A stretch of DNA of 33,592 bases from Actinomadura kijaniata NBRC 14229 (GCF_001552175.1 NZ_BCQR01000140.1:1-33592), one strand, 5' to 3'; numbered from the stretch's first letter, positions 24,401 through 30,602 are shown. Program-made: numbers and translations. Notes: generated by a model from the sequence alone, not told the origin.

Positions 24401-25648
24401 TTTGTCAAGAAGCACAGCGCCACCATCGCCGCGACTGCCGTCGGTGTCGGATGCGGCGTTGCCATCGGCTGGACCGGCGTGGGCGGCGTCGGCTGCGCCG
24501 CCGCCGCAGGCGCGGTCTACGGCATCGTCAGCCATGCCCAAAACACCCCCCGCGATCAATGGTCAGCCACGAGTTTCCTCACAGCCGCAGCCAAGGGTGC
24601 CATCACCGAGAGCATCAACCATGTCGGTGGCGGCCTGGCTACTAAGGCGGCCAGCGCCCTGTTCAGGCGTGTCGTCCCCAAAATCGCCTCCAAGATCGGT
24701 GGCAAAGGGGCTGGTAGTAAATCTGGAACTGGATCCAATAAGGTCTCTCTGACCAAAAAGACCAACAGCGGCTCCACGTGCGCACCCAAGAGCTTCGCAC
24801 CCGGCACATCGGTGCTGCTAGACGACGGCTCTCACAAGCCCATCGACAAACTCCAGGTTGGCGACAAGGTTCGAGCTACCGATCCGAGCACTGGCAAAAC
24901 TCGCCCGCAAACGGTCCTGTCCACCTTCGCTAGTACTGGGGTAAAAAACCTGGTGCGGCTTGCCATCGACGTCGATGGCGCTAAGGGGATCAAAACTGCC
25001 ACTTTGATCGCCACCGAAGACCACCCCTTCTGGGTCCCTGAGATCGATCAATGGGTGGAGGCTGGGCAACTCAAGCCTGGCATGTGGCTGCGCACCAGTG
25101 CCGGAACCCGCGTTCAGATCACCTCAACGAAGACTTGGACCCGACACCAGCGAGTCCACAACCTCACCGTCGACACAGATCACACCTACTATGTGGTCGC
25201 AGGCGCAGTTGCAGTACTTGTTCACAACTGCGGAGATAAACCAGATGCCGAGAAGATTGCGACCTGGGTTACTGAGGGCGGCGATCTGAGTAAAGGTAAG
25301 CGGGGTATGGGTGAACAGTTTTACGAGTTCCAATCGGGTGTCGCCGGAGGGCGCTCAGACCTGGCGACTAGAAGGGCTCTTGCTCCTCAACTGTCCATGC
25401 CTGCCATTGACGGCACTATGGTAACGGCGAAATTTGATGGCGTTGACGGAAATGAGATCATTGATAGAAAGTTTGGTTTTAGATTTACTGAGAAGATGTA
25501 TGACCTGGCGCGCCGCCAAGCTGCGACGGCGGCATATAATGGCCTCCAGGCCGTTTGGGAGGTGCCAGATCAAGAAAAGTTCGATATGGCGAATAGGGTT
25601 CTGAAGGCTGCAGGTGTGTCGACTATCATAGTGAGGCAGGTCGAGTAG
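18467..25648 (+). CDS. Secreted RHS/YD-repeat polymorphic toxin with Hint domain and PD-(D/E)xK-like nuclease tip
   Basis: About 2393 residues. A signal peptide covers about 1-38 (RLGRARWLMMLIAVAASLTLLAGTAGEAAA). A Pro/Lys-rich stretch precedes an SpvB-like RHS N-terminal region from about 277. YD repeats follow (for example DYDSLGR near 920, EYDGLGR near 1122, a dense block at 1318-1411), then the RHS core end GAREYDPALGRFISIDPQ near 1860. Gly/Pro linker and a hydrophobic segment (about 1983-2025) lead into a Hint domain from Cys2105 (SFAPGTSVLLDDG), through ATEDHPFW, to His2253-Asn2254-Cys2255. The last about 138 residues form a new domain with Asp2324-x8-Asp2333-x-Lys2335 and a later WEVP strand, matching restriction-endonuclease-fold toxin tips. 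Hint cleavage should free the tip. The frame also allows an ATG at 18338; GTG 18467 fits the signal peptide. Confidence 0.9.
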   Translation: MTGVVSRLGRARWLMMLIAVAASLTLLAGTAGEAAAALRPKLSEEGKKRRPSTQKTPMVKGRTVKARALKLPGQAGTPVSRKRPTPVWPKAGRQTVDLSKVRAPGTETQRRVSAQSPTASWVQAGTLPVWLTAPTPRKQTTVRAAAEAVPPQVQVQILDLKTAKTAGTDGLMLTLSAPTSGRTKVGVNYGSFKTAHGGDWASRLRLVQLPACVLTTPAKPECQKGTPLPTANNPKTETLTADVDVPAAASQQGTAQRQTALSAAAAGAMVLAAEAGPSGPGGDWSATNLTPASSWNAGSNTGEFTWSYPVRVPPVPGDLVPSVALSYSSGAVDGKTAADNSQASWIGDGFSFWPGSIERKYKACMDDGQVSGDLCWGRDNAVLSLNGHSTELLYDADSNSWKPRNDNGWKIERLTGANNGDDNGEWWRVTTMEGVQYIFGKDRPDDWSTGKTETNSAWTVPVFGDDNSEPCHKDAFKDAWCYQAWRWNLDHVIDPHQNTITYYYGTETNNYTRVEQFTGGTKYTSGGYLKRIDYGQRQGSTYATPAPARVRFDMAARTDFPDDQVCEDDKTCGLRKASPTFFDRQRLTKITTEILTDKTAGTYSPVDEFEFGQTYQNGVLWLNTIDQTGKYGTETKAPRVTLTGQLMPNRVVTNRGGTGIDALPGYDRPRLVGVNNGTGSTTTVRYSDPYVTPAPAGECVYDAGNMPDPKSNTKRCFPVKWQNPEGKIIDDWYHKYVVDQITEADGTGQSRDKVTDYQYVGGAAWRYAEDDGLTKDKWRHWSQWRGYAKVRTIAGDGQNGEKQTRTETTYARGMDGNYQGKGATPANVTITDSKNLLGGIPDINALAGAVIEIRAFDSAFADANEVSASVSKPKWVKTATRTFKDTFSGDDITVHAGWSQPEWTKIRNRKADGNDQYTETYFDYDSLGRTIAVDNEGDPATAADDTCARTVYPSGAPPAGKIVIRTLPIRDLQVAVDCDNAASSEPNLAAGDMISDVKTIYDDTTYGGHPTKGEDRKIETTTGVSDGRSTMVTSVHNTHDAYGRVLTTTHVGDPATTTDDRVTKTVYTDAPEGWLKSTSVTTPPVSVGGATPAGFTTTTDYHPARGTPIKVVDQNSRIAEAEYDGLGRLIKAWMPNNLRKNNPDRPSTIYTYAFPTDGNPVSITTKTLRRTDPVTYDTAVELLDGLLRPRQSQAEAHGGGRMVSDTKYDSRGLVYKANAPYLMAGAPDGVLTSADDNQIPSQTLSTYDGLGRLLTSTLYSKSTRKWTTANQYKGEQTVVIPPEGAMPSMSITDALGRLAEVRRYKTADLNGPYTASTYTYDAAGRLSQIHDAAGNTWKTTYDARGRVATTTDPDKGASTLTYDHFDQVKTATDARGTTLTSSYDNLGRPLEVKNGTTLLASYTYDTLPWAKGMPATTTRHVGSDKYISAVLGYDAMGRPTGSTITIPDSQGALKGTYTTKQSYNFDGTPRSVTFPAIGGTNGLPEEQVTTYYDADGLPEWNTGLATYVADTTYNSHGDVTQLSLAAASDKFIWQTFDRDEVTQRVTRATVKRQTSTATYDVEAKYDYNDAGSITSILTNVTGRAADRQCFNYDYAQRLTQAWSTTQQDCKNVIPTPSTVGGPSPYWTSYDYDASGNHGDKAGNRTKETQHAFTGGPTADKTRTYSYPAALGNSGTQSPHALRSVTETQGANSRTDLYTYDEVGNTTTRPGQKLIWDAEGHLSKITDTSGKELASFIYDTGGSRLIRKDTTGTTLYLPGQEVRVTPSGAVSVMRYYTHGGQTVAYRTGLSNSTVQFLVPDYQGSATTTINALDQSSWSTRGYGPFGTERTSPLGTWPTPFDKGYVGGTKDTSTGLTHLGAREYDPALGRFISIDPQFNAQDSGSWNGYNYANNNPIDNSDPDGNICRYLPGGGRECFDPPSYNKTNPRGGTGGGGSTSQGPRSTGGGGPAGVPQISPPAPPPCTSWKCKFSKVADAAGGFVKKHSATIAATAVGVGCGVAIGWTGVGGVGCAAAAGAVYGIVSHAQNTPRDQWSATSFLTAAAKGAITESINHVGGGLATKAASALFRRVVPKIASKIGGKGAGSKSGTGSNKVSLTKKTNSGSTCAPKSFAPGTSVLLDDGSHKPIDKLQVGDKVRATDPSTGKTRPQTVLSTFASTGVKNLVRLAIDVDGAKGIKTATLIATEDHPFWVPEIDQWVEAGQLKPGMWLRTSAGTRVQITSTKTWTRHQRVHNLTVDTDHTYYVVAGAVAVLVHNCGDKPDAEKIATWVTEGGDLSKGKRGMGEQFYEFQSGVAGGRSDLATRRALAPQLSMPAIDGTMVTAKFDGVDGNEIIDRKFGFRFTEKMYDLARRQAATAAYNGLQAVWEVPDQEKFDMANRVLKAAGVSTIIVRQVE

Positions 25649-25906
25649 ATGGACTCTAGACCTCTGGTTCGTGCCCTCCTGGAGGCCATGGCGTTTTTGG
25701 AGGAGTCCGATGAGGATCAGGTGGAGCCGTTTGCTGCGGCCCGCTGTCTGGAGAACATGAGTCACTATCTCCTTCAACTGGAAGGAGTGGATCGCCAGGA
25801 GTTCATTGAACTCCTTGAGGAAATGGCTTCTGAGGAGGAGAGCGAGAGCCAGGCAAAGCGCCTGCGGGAACTTCCCTTCGTAATTGGAATGATTGAAAAA
25901 CGGTAA
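25649..25906 (+). CDS. Candidate immunity protein for the RHS toxin tip
   Basis: An 85-residue protein starting on the base after the toxin stop, so translation is surely coupled. It is strongly acidic (about 21 Asp/Glu against 9 Lys/Arg) and predicted all-helical (LVRALLEAMAFLEESDEDQ, RQEFIELLEEMASEEESESQ). Small acidic helical proteins encoded immediately after nuclease tips usually bind and block the tip in the producer cell. I do not recognise a named immunity family. Like the tip, it is less GC-rich than the RHS body, suggesting that tip and immunity gene travel together. Confidence 0.75.
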   Translation: MDSRPLVRALLEAMAFLEESDEDQVEPFAAARCLENMSHYLLQLEGVDRQEFIELLEEMASEEESESQAKRLRELPFVIGMIEKR

Positions 25907-26228
25907 GCTTTTAGCCGCATTACTTTATGGGGTGGCGGGCCCTCAGTTCGGCAGGGTAGCCAGACGAAGTGGCGGGTGGTGTGTTTGGCGCGGCCCTGCG
26001 CGTCGAAGATCGCTGTCGTTGCATAGTCATGTGGTGTTGGTTCGCCCCCCACTGAAAGGCTCCCATGCGGCCCGGACGAGGCTGACCCGGAAGTCTGAGC
26101 GGCTCGCTGAACCACAACGGCCCGTGCATCACATCCAGGATGCACGGGCCGAGGTCGTGGTGGAGCAATTCTGCGGGCGGGGGAGGCAAGGGGAAAAGGG
26201 TCCCTGGCTCAAAGCTGCATGAATTTGA
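25907..26228. other. Intergenic stretch with one strong hairpin
   Basis: No convincing gene. A 13-bp stem (26118-26130 / 26139-26151, CGGCCCGTGCATC and complement) with an 8-base loop lies here. It lacks a T-run on either side but may still end the toxin-immunity transcript. Confidence 0.4.
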
Positions 26229-26436
26229 GATCGGAGTTATTCCCCTGAAGGGAAGGAGGGTGACGCCCTCTATTCCTACTGTCTAGTTGGACCAGCACAA
26301 GCGGTGGACCATGTTCACGCACGAACCAAAGATGGAGATCTGGCTGACGAAAATCTGACGCCCATTTGCACAAGGTGCAATAGTTCGAAGCCTGAGCGAG
26401 TCGCGTCGAAAGCGCCTCCGTCGAACTATCTTAGTC
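26229..26436 (+). pseudogene. Orphan HNH nuclease fragment (displaced toxin tip candidate)
   Basis: The frame is open from just after TGA at 26226-26228 but has no credible start. It reads through YSYC, VGPAQAVDHVHARTKDGD and ENLTPICTRCNSSKPER. This is the HNH core: DH pair, conserved Asn-Leu, and CxxCN-x-SK. The first zinc CxxC is reduced to a single Cys, and the 5' part is missing. After about 26436 the frame enters the transposase fragment. Position behind the RHS gene, nuclease identity and modest GC fit an orphan toxin tip left by earlier exchange. Confidence 0.6.
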
Positions 26437-26437
26437 T

Positions 26438-26791
26438 TTGTTGCCGTTGCCGCGGGCCTTCGACGGCCGCTTGGTGCTGGCCGTCGATGTCTCACCCTGG
26501 CTGCGCCCCGACGTCGCCACCTGCGCCGACCGGTCGTTCTGCCACACCTTCGACTGCGGTGAGGGGCGGCACCAGATGGTGCCGGGCTGGCCCTGCTCGT
26601 TTGTGGCGGCGCTGGAGAGCGGACCGACGTCTTGGGCGGCGTTGCTGGATGCGGTCCGGCTGGAGCCAGGCGCCGACGTCCTTGCCGTCACCGCCGCCCA
26701 GCTGCGCCAGGTGGTGGAACGGCTAATCGTGGCCGGGCAGCACCGTGACGGCGCGTCCTGGCTAAGGAAGGTCGCTTCCCTTGCCGCCTGA
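26438..26791 (+). pseudogene. Truncated DDE transposase fragment
   Basis: About 117 codons reading RLVLAVDVSPWLRPD, RSFCHTFDCGEGRHQMVPGW, SFVAALESGPTSWAALLDAVRL and VTAAQLRQVVERLIVAGQ. This matches the middle of a common actinobacterial DDE transposase (IS701-like group), with the first catalytic Asp in AVDVS. The N-terminal third is missing (fused to the HNH fragment) and the C-terminal half with the remaining acidic residues is gone, so it is inactive. Terminal inverted repeats were not found. Confidence 0.75.
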
Positions 26792-26900
26792 TCCGGGTGG
26801 GCGCTGCATACTGGGTTCCCACCGCCGCGCTCCTAGCGGTTCTGGGGGAGGAAAGGCCGCGCTCGTCGTCTGATCGGACCACGTAGGGAGACCAGGTGTT

Positions 26901-26944
26901 GCCCGGCGGGATCACCCCGGCTTCGTGGGGGCGTCCCGCCGGGC
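26901..26944. repeat. Inverted repeat near the right end of the island
   Basis: GCCCGGCGGGA (26901-26911) and TCCCGCCGGGC (26934-26944) form perfect 11-bp arms around 22 bases, which can pair further through CCCC/GGGG. There is no T-run. The role is unknown; no gene is seen between 26792 and 27067. Confidence 0.4.
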
Positions 26945-27048
26945 GTCGCCCGGTAACGGTCATGTCGCGGCCATGTCCAATCGGCGCCGCGCCGGTCCGC
27001 TGAGGTGCTGGTCAGGTGGCCGGAATCCGCCAAGATCACGCACGGTCA

Positions 27049-27068
27049 CAGTGATAGAACCAGTGATA
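27049..27068. repeat. Direct repeat CAGTGATA x2, possible recombinase arm sites
   Basis: CAGTGATA at 27049-27056 and 27061-27068, 12 bp apart, about 62 bp inside the right core. It resembles AGTGACAGATAAGTGACA at the left end (11554-11571). Confidence 0.35.
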
Positions 27069-27109
27069 AAAAATCTTGAGCCCTGATCATCCGGAGATGA
27101 TCAGGGCTC
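27068..27109 (-). terminator. Rho-independent terminator after tRNA-Gly (island-supplied copy)
   Basis: On the minus strand a 14-bp stem (arms 27096-27109 and 27078-27091, loop 4) is followed by GATTTTTT. It lies about 17 bases after the tRNA CCA. Under the insertion model this copy came with the island. Confidence 0.85.
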
Positions 27110-27125
27110 TGACCTGGGGAAGTGG

Positions 27126-27199
27126 TGGAGCGGGCGACGGGAATCGAACCCGCGTAGCCAGTTTGGAAGACTGGGGCTCTACCATTGAGCTACGCCCGC
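27126..27199 (-). tRNA. tRNA-Gly (anticodon TCC)
   Basis: The acceptor stem pairs GCGGGCG (minus-strand 5' end at 27199) with CGCCCGC. The D arm contains GCTCAATGGTAGAGC, the anticodon stem-loop CCAGT-CTTCCAA-ACTGG has TCC (27165-27167), and the T loop is GGTTCGATTCC. Discriminator T and encoded CCA follow (27126-27128). The 3' half is the right attachment-site copy, so the gene is intact because the island restores it. Confidence 0.95.
27130..27165. repeat. Right attachment-site copy inside tRNA-Gly
   Basis: 36 bp identical to 11393-11428. It ends at the anticodon, the usual crossover zone for tRNA-targeting tyrosine recombinases. Confidence 0.85.
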
Positions 27200-27369
27200 G
27201 TCGATCGGTCCGGGAGGGCCCGGCGATCGTCATCCCGTAGCGTACAGGCTTTCGCGGGTGGTTGTGTTCTTCTGGGCCGGGACGAGGGAATGCCGGGTTG
27301 GACGAGGCGTTCGCGGCTGATCGGCACTAGACTTCGGCGGGTCACCGTGGCGCGGACGCGTGCGGTGAG

Positions 27370-27446
27370 CGGGCTGTAGCGCAGTTTGGTAGCGCACCGG
27401 CTTTGGGTGCCGGGGGTCGTGGGTTCAAATCCCGCCAGCCCGACCA
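27370..27446 (+). tRNA. tRNA-Pro (anticodon TGG)
   Basis: The acceptor stem pairs CGGGCTG with CAGCCCG. The D arm is AGCGCAGTTTGGTAGCGC, the anticodon arm CCGGC-TTTGGGT-GCCGG has TGG (27404-27406), and the T loop is GGTTCAAATCC. Discriminator A and encoded CCA (27444-27446) follow. It is divergent from tRNA-Gly. Confidence 0.95.
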
Positions 27447-27675
27447 GTGAGGTCCCGCCCGGAACGGGCGGGACGGGACGCCGTGCCGACTACTTGGTGC
27501 GGGGGCGATCCGGATGAGCGCGTCGTCAACGCGCGTCTCGAAGAGCTGACCGAGGGTCAGCGGAGTATTTCGCCGGGGATGGCTGGCGTGCCATCGCCGT
27601 TCTGTGCTTCGCCGATGAGGGTGCGTCCACGGGCGGCGGCCAGGGCACTCCTTGTACATGTCTTGATGGGACTTT

Positions 27676-27690
27676 TGTCCCGATGGGACA
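27676..27690. promoter_or_regulatory. TetR operator candidate TGTCCC-GAT-GGGACA
   Basis: A perfect 15-bp inverted repeat 22 bp before the regulator start, with an extra half-site GATGGGAC at 27665-27672. It overlaps a possible -35 (TTGTCC, 27675-27680). A possible -10 TAGCGT (27700-27705) places transcription start at or near the GTG, so the mRNA may be leaderless. Confidence 0.55.
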
Positions 27691-27711
27691 TTCCGGCGGT
27701 AGCGTGGGGGT

Positions 27712-28311
27712 GTGGAGGGACGTCGAGAACGCAAGGTGAACCGGACCCGGCGGACGCTCGCCGAGGCGGCGCTGGACCTGGTGCGGGAACGCGGGTTCGC
27801 CGCGGTCACCGTGCAGGAGATCGCCGACCGGGTCGACGTGTCGCGGCGGACGTTCTCGCGCCACTTCACGGGTAAGGAGGACGCGCTCGTCGAGCCGCTG
27901 CGGGTGGACTTCGCGCGGATCAACGAGGCGCTGGCGGACCGGCCCGCGGACGAACCCCCGCTGGCCGCCTACCGCGGCGCCGTGCTGGCCTGGCTCGCCG
28001 AGCCCGACGCCTGGCACCGCCGGGAGGGGGCGCCGGACCTGTTCCGGATCGCCCGCGAGGAGCCCGCGGTGCTGGCCGTCTACCGGCAGGTCAGCGTGGA
28101 GGCCGAGGACGAGACCGCGCGCGTGTTCGCGGTGCGGACCGGTGCGGACGACGTCCGCGCGGCCGTTCTGGCGGCCGCGGCGGCGGGGGCGTTCCGGACC
28201 GGGGCCCGGGCCTGGTGGAACGCGCCCGGGACGGTCGATCTGCCCGGCGCCGTCGAGCGCGCCTTCGAGGCACTGCTGGGCGCGTGCGCGCCCGGAGGGG
28301 AACGGTCGTGA
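27712..28311 (+). CDS. TetR-family transcriptional regulator
   Basis: A 199-residue protein with an N-terminal helix-turn-helix (about residues 10-55: RRTLAEAALDLVRERGFAAVTVQEIADRVDVSRRTFSRHFTGKEDAL) and a helical C-terminal sensing domain. GTG start, no clear Shine-Dalgarno. A palindrome at 27676-27690 suggests autoregulation. The stop overlaps the GTG of the dehydrogenase, so the regulator, short-chain dehydrogenase and alcohol dehydrogenase probably form one operon that senses and oxidises the same alcohol or related compound. This is inference from context. Confidence 0.92.
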   Translation: MEGRRERKVNRTRRTLAEAALDLVRERGFAAVTVQEIADRVDVSRRTFSRHFTGKEDALVEPLRVDFARINEALADRPADEPPLAAYRGAVLAWLAEPDAWHRREGAPDLFRIAREEPAVLAVYRQVSVEAEDETARVFAVRTGADDVRAAVLAAAAAGAFRTGARAWWNAPGTVDLPGAVERAFEALLGACAPGGERS

Positions 28312-29060
28312 ACGAGGAGTTCGGGGGAAGGGTCGCGCTGGTCACCGGGGGTGCCTCCGGGATCGGGCTGGCCGTCGCGCGGCGGCTGGCGGCCGGGGGA
28401 GCGGTCGTCGTGGTCGCCGACCGCGACCAGGAGGGGGCGCTGCGGGCCGTCAACGCGCTGGAGTGCGACGGCGCGAAGGCCGCCGCCGTGGCGCTGGACG
28501 TCGCCGACGCCCCGTCGGTGGCGAACGCCGTGCGGTTCACCGTGGAGACCTTCGGCGGGCTGCACCTGGCGGTCAACAACGCCGGGATCAGCGTCCCGCC
28601 CACGCCGGTCGGCGAGCTGGACCCGGAGGTGTGGCGGCGGGTCGTGGACATCAACCTCACCGGCGTCTTCCACACGCTGCGCTACGAGATCCCCGCGATG
28701 CTGGAGAACGGCGGCGGCGCGATCGTGAACATGGCGTCGATCCTCGGGACCAACGGCTTCCCCGGCGCGTCGGCCTACGTGGCCGCCAAGCACGGCGTCG
28801 TCGGCCTCACCAAGAGCGCGGCGCTGGAGTACGCCGGGCGGAACATCAGGGTCAACGCGGTCGGCCCCGGCTTCGTCGACACCCCGCTGCTGAACGGGGC
28901 CGACGCCGCCGCGCGCAGGATGCTGGTGTCGCTGCACCCGCAGGGGCGTCTCGGCCGGGCCGAGGAGGTCGCGGAGATGACGGCGTTCCTGCTGTCGGAC
29001 CGGGCGTCGTTCGTGCAGGGCGGCTACCACCTGGTCGACGGCGGATACGCGGCGCGCTGA
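28308..29060 (+). CDS. Short-chain dehydrogenase/reductase (SDR)
   Basis: A 250-residue classical SDR. The Rossmann motif is TGGASGIG (13-20), Asp38 at the end of beta-2 favours NAD(H), NNAG sits at 90-93, and the catalytic set is Asn116, Ser144, Tyr157 and Lys161 (YVAAK). The C terminus has the usual GPGFVDTPL and QGGYHLVDGGY. It starts with GTG within GTGA after a strong GGAGGGGA. The substrate is probably a secondary alcohol or ketone, not identifiable further. Ten bases separate it from the next gene. Confidence 0.93.
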   Translation: MNEEFGGRVALVTGGASGIGLAVARRLAAGGAVVVVADRDQEGALRAVNALECDGAKAAAVALDVADAPSVANAVRFTVETFGGLHLAVNNAGISVPPTPVGELDPEVWRRVVDINLTGVFHTLRYEIPAMLENGGGAIVNMASILGTNGFPGASAYVAAKHGVVGLTKSAALEYAGRNIRVNAVGPGFVDTPLLNGADAAARRMLVSLHPQGRLGRAEEVAEMTAFLLSDRASFVQGGYHLVDGGYAAR

Positions 29061-29070
29061 GGAGGGGACG

Positions 29071-30105
29071 ATGAAGGCCGTTCAGTATCGACGGATCGGG
29101 GCCGCTCCCGAGGTCGTGGAGATCCCCGAGCCGGAGCCCGGCCCGGGACAGGTGCTGCTGAAGGTGACCGCGGCGGGCGTCTGCCACTCCGACATCGCGG
29201 TGATGGGCTGGCCGCGGGTGCCGTTCCCGCTGCCGCTGACCCTCGGCCACGAGGGCGCGGGCACGGTCGCGGCGCTCGGCGACGGCGTCACCGGGCTGGA
29301 GGTCGGCGAGCCGGTCGCGGTGTACGGGCCGTGGGGCTGCGGGACCTGCGCCCGGTGCGCCCGGGGAGAGGAGAACTACTGCCCGCGCGCCGCGGCGCTG
29401 GGCGTCCACCCGCCGGGGCTGGGGGCGCCCGGCGCGATCGCCGAGTACCTGCTGGTCGACGACCCCCGGCACCTGGTGCCGCTCGGCGACCTGGACCCGG
29501 TGACCAGCGTGCCGCTGACGGACGCGGGCCTCACCCCGTACCACGCGATCAAGCGGGCGCTGCCGGTGCTGGTGCCGGGCAGCGCCGCCGTGGTGATCGG
29601 CACCGGCGGGCTCGGCCATGTCGCGATCCAGCTGCTGCGGGCGCTCAGCCCGGCGCGCGTGATCGCGCTGGACGTGACCGAGGCCAAGCTGGAGCTGGCC
29701 CGGAAGGTCGGCGCGCACGAGACCGTCCTGTCGGACGCCGACGCCGCCGCCACGGTCCGCGAGCTGACCGGCGGGCTCGGCGCGCAGGCGGTGTTCGACT
29801 TCGTGGGCGCCCCGCCGACCGTGGCGCTGGCGACGGCCGTCGCGGGGGTCGAGGCGGAGGTCGCGCTCGTCGGGATCGGCGGCGGGGTCGCGCGGTTCGG
29901 GTTCGGCGGCATCGCCTACGACGCGGCGGTGCGGGTGCCGTACTGGGGCAGCCGCGCCGAGCTGATCGAGGTGCTGGACCTGGCGCGCGCCGGGGCGGTC
30001 GACGTGCATGTCGAGACCTACGGCATCGACGACGCGCCCACGGCGTACGAACGCCTGCACGCGGGTCAGGTCAACGGCCGCGCCGTCATCCTGCCCGGCC
30101 GCTAA
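29071..30105 (+). CDS. Zinc-dependent medium-chain alcohol dehydrogenase
   Basis: A 344-residue MDR enzyme. Catalytic zinc ligands are Cys38 (GVCHSD) and His60-Glu61 (GHEGAG). The structural zinc site is intact: Cys90, Cys93, Cys96 and Cys104. The nucleotide-binding GTGGLG is at 177-182. It starts with ATG after GGAGGGG. Such enzymes oxidise primary or secondary alcohols with NAD(P)+. With the SDR and TetR gene it probably acts in catabolism or detoxification of an alcohol/aldehyde. Its stop overlaps the convergent gene by 4 bp. Confidence 0.93.
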   Translation: MKAVQYRRIGAAPEVVEIPEPEPGPGQVLLKVTAAGVCHSDIAVMGWPRVPFPLPLTLGHEGAGTVAALGDGVTGLEVGEPVAVYGPWGCGTCARCARGEENYCPRAAALGVHPPGLGAPGAIAEYLLVDDPRHLVPLGDLDPVTSVPLTDAGLTPYHAIKRALPVLVPGSAAVVIGTGGLGHVAIQLLRALSPARVIALDVTEAKLELARKVGAHETVLSDADAAATVRELTGGLGAQAVFDFVGAPPTVALATAVAGVEAEVALVGIGGGVARFGFGGIAYDAAVRVPYWGSRAELIEVLDLARAGAVDVHVETYGIDDAPTAYERLHAGQVNGRAVILPGR

Positions 30106-30602
30106 CGGGTCGGCGTGGTCGCCAGGGTGCCCGCGCGGACCTCGCCGAGCGTGGTCGCCACCACCCCGACCACCTCGTGCAGGGCGTCGCGCAGGGCCCC
30201 GGCGGAGGCGCGGTGCCGCTCCACGCCGTCGACCTTGGCGGCCTCCAGCAGCGGGGTCACGTCGTCGAGCATGGCGCGCAGCCAGCCCATCGGGTCGCGG
30301 GTGAGCGTCTCGTCGAACACCCGGCCGCCCGGCTCGCTGTCGCTCATCCCGGGGTGGTGGTGCATGCGGTCCTTGGTGCCGGGCCCGCCCGCGACCGACT
30401 CCAGGAAGTCGGCGCGCCACACCGCCCGGTCGAGCACGACGCGCTGGGCGGCGTTCGGGGAACCGTGCCAGGGCTGCGGCTCCAGCAGCCGGAGCTCGAC
30501 GCGGACGCCGCGTTCGTCGCCGCCGCGTTCGGGGTCGGGGTCGCGCAGGTAGAGGTCCTCGACGGTCACGCCGAGAGTGTCGAAGCAGAACGCGCGCAGC
30601 AC
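30102..30602 (-). CDS. Unrecognised 166-residue protein
   Basis: GTG start at 30602 with GGAGGAG upstream. The frame is open far beyond, but that part mirrors the zinc-ribbon gene on the other strand. The N-terminal half is strand-rich (TLGVTVEDLYLRDPDPERGG, VRVELRLLEPQPW), a central GTKDRMHHHPGM segment could bind metal, and the C-terminal part is helical (GWLRAMLDDVTPLLEAAKVDG, ALRDALHEVVGVVATTLGE). I do not recognise the family. It is divergent from the zinc-ribbon gene across 78 bp. Confidence 0.7.
   Translation of the reverse strand: MLRAFCFDTLGVTVEDLYLRDPDPERGGDERGVRVELRLLEPQPWHGSPNAAQRVVLDRAVWRADFLESVAGGPGTKDRMHHHPGMSDSEPGGRVFDETLTRDPMGWLRAMLDDVTPLLEAAKVDGVERHRASAGALRDALHEVVGVVATTLGEVRAGTLATTPTR

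Larger units (their letters stand above)
11393..27165. mobile_element. 15.8-kb integrative island in tRNA-Gly(TCC) carrying an RHS polymorphic toxin
   Basis: Boundaries are two identical 36-bp copies (11393-11428 and 27130-27165) of the anticodon-to-3'-end half of tRNA-Gly. Only the right copy belongs to a full tRNA. A tyrosine recombinase lies directly inside the left boundary. The cargo is a secreted lectin-like giant, a secreted RHS toxin with Hint domain, a candidate immunity gene, an HNH fragment and a transposase fragment. No conjugation, capsid or replication genes are visible, so transfer would need a helper element or transformation. The coordinates mark the core copies; the exact crossover point inside them is unknown. 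Confidence 0.85.

Noticed and set aside
25774..26189. Minus-strand open frames behind the immunity gene
   Set aside because: They overlap the immunity gene antisense and show no recognisable domain or ribosome binding site.
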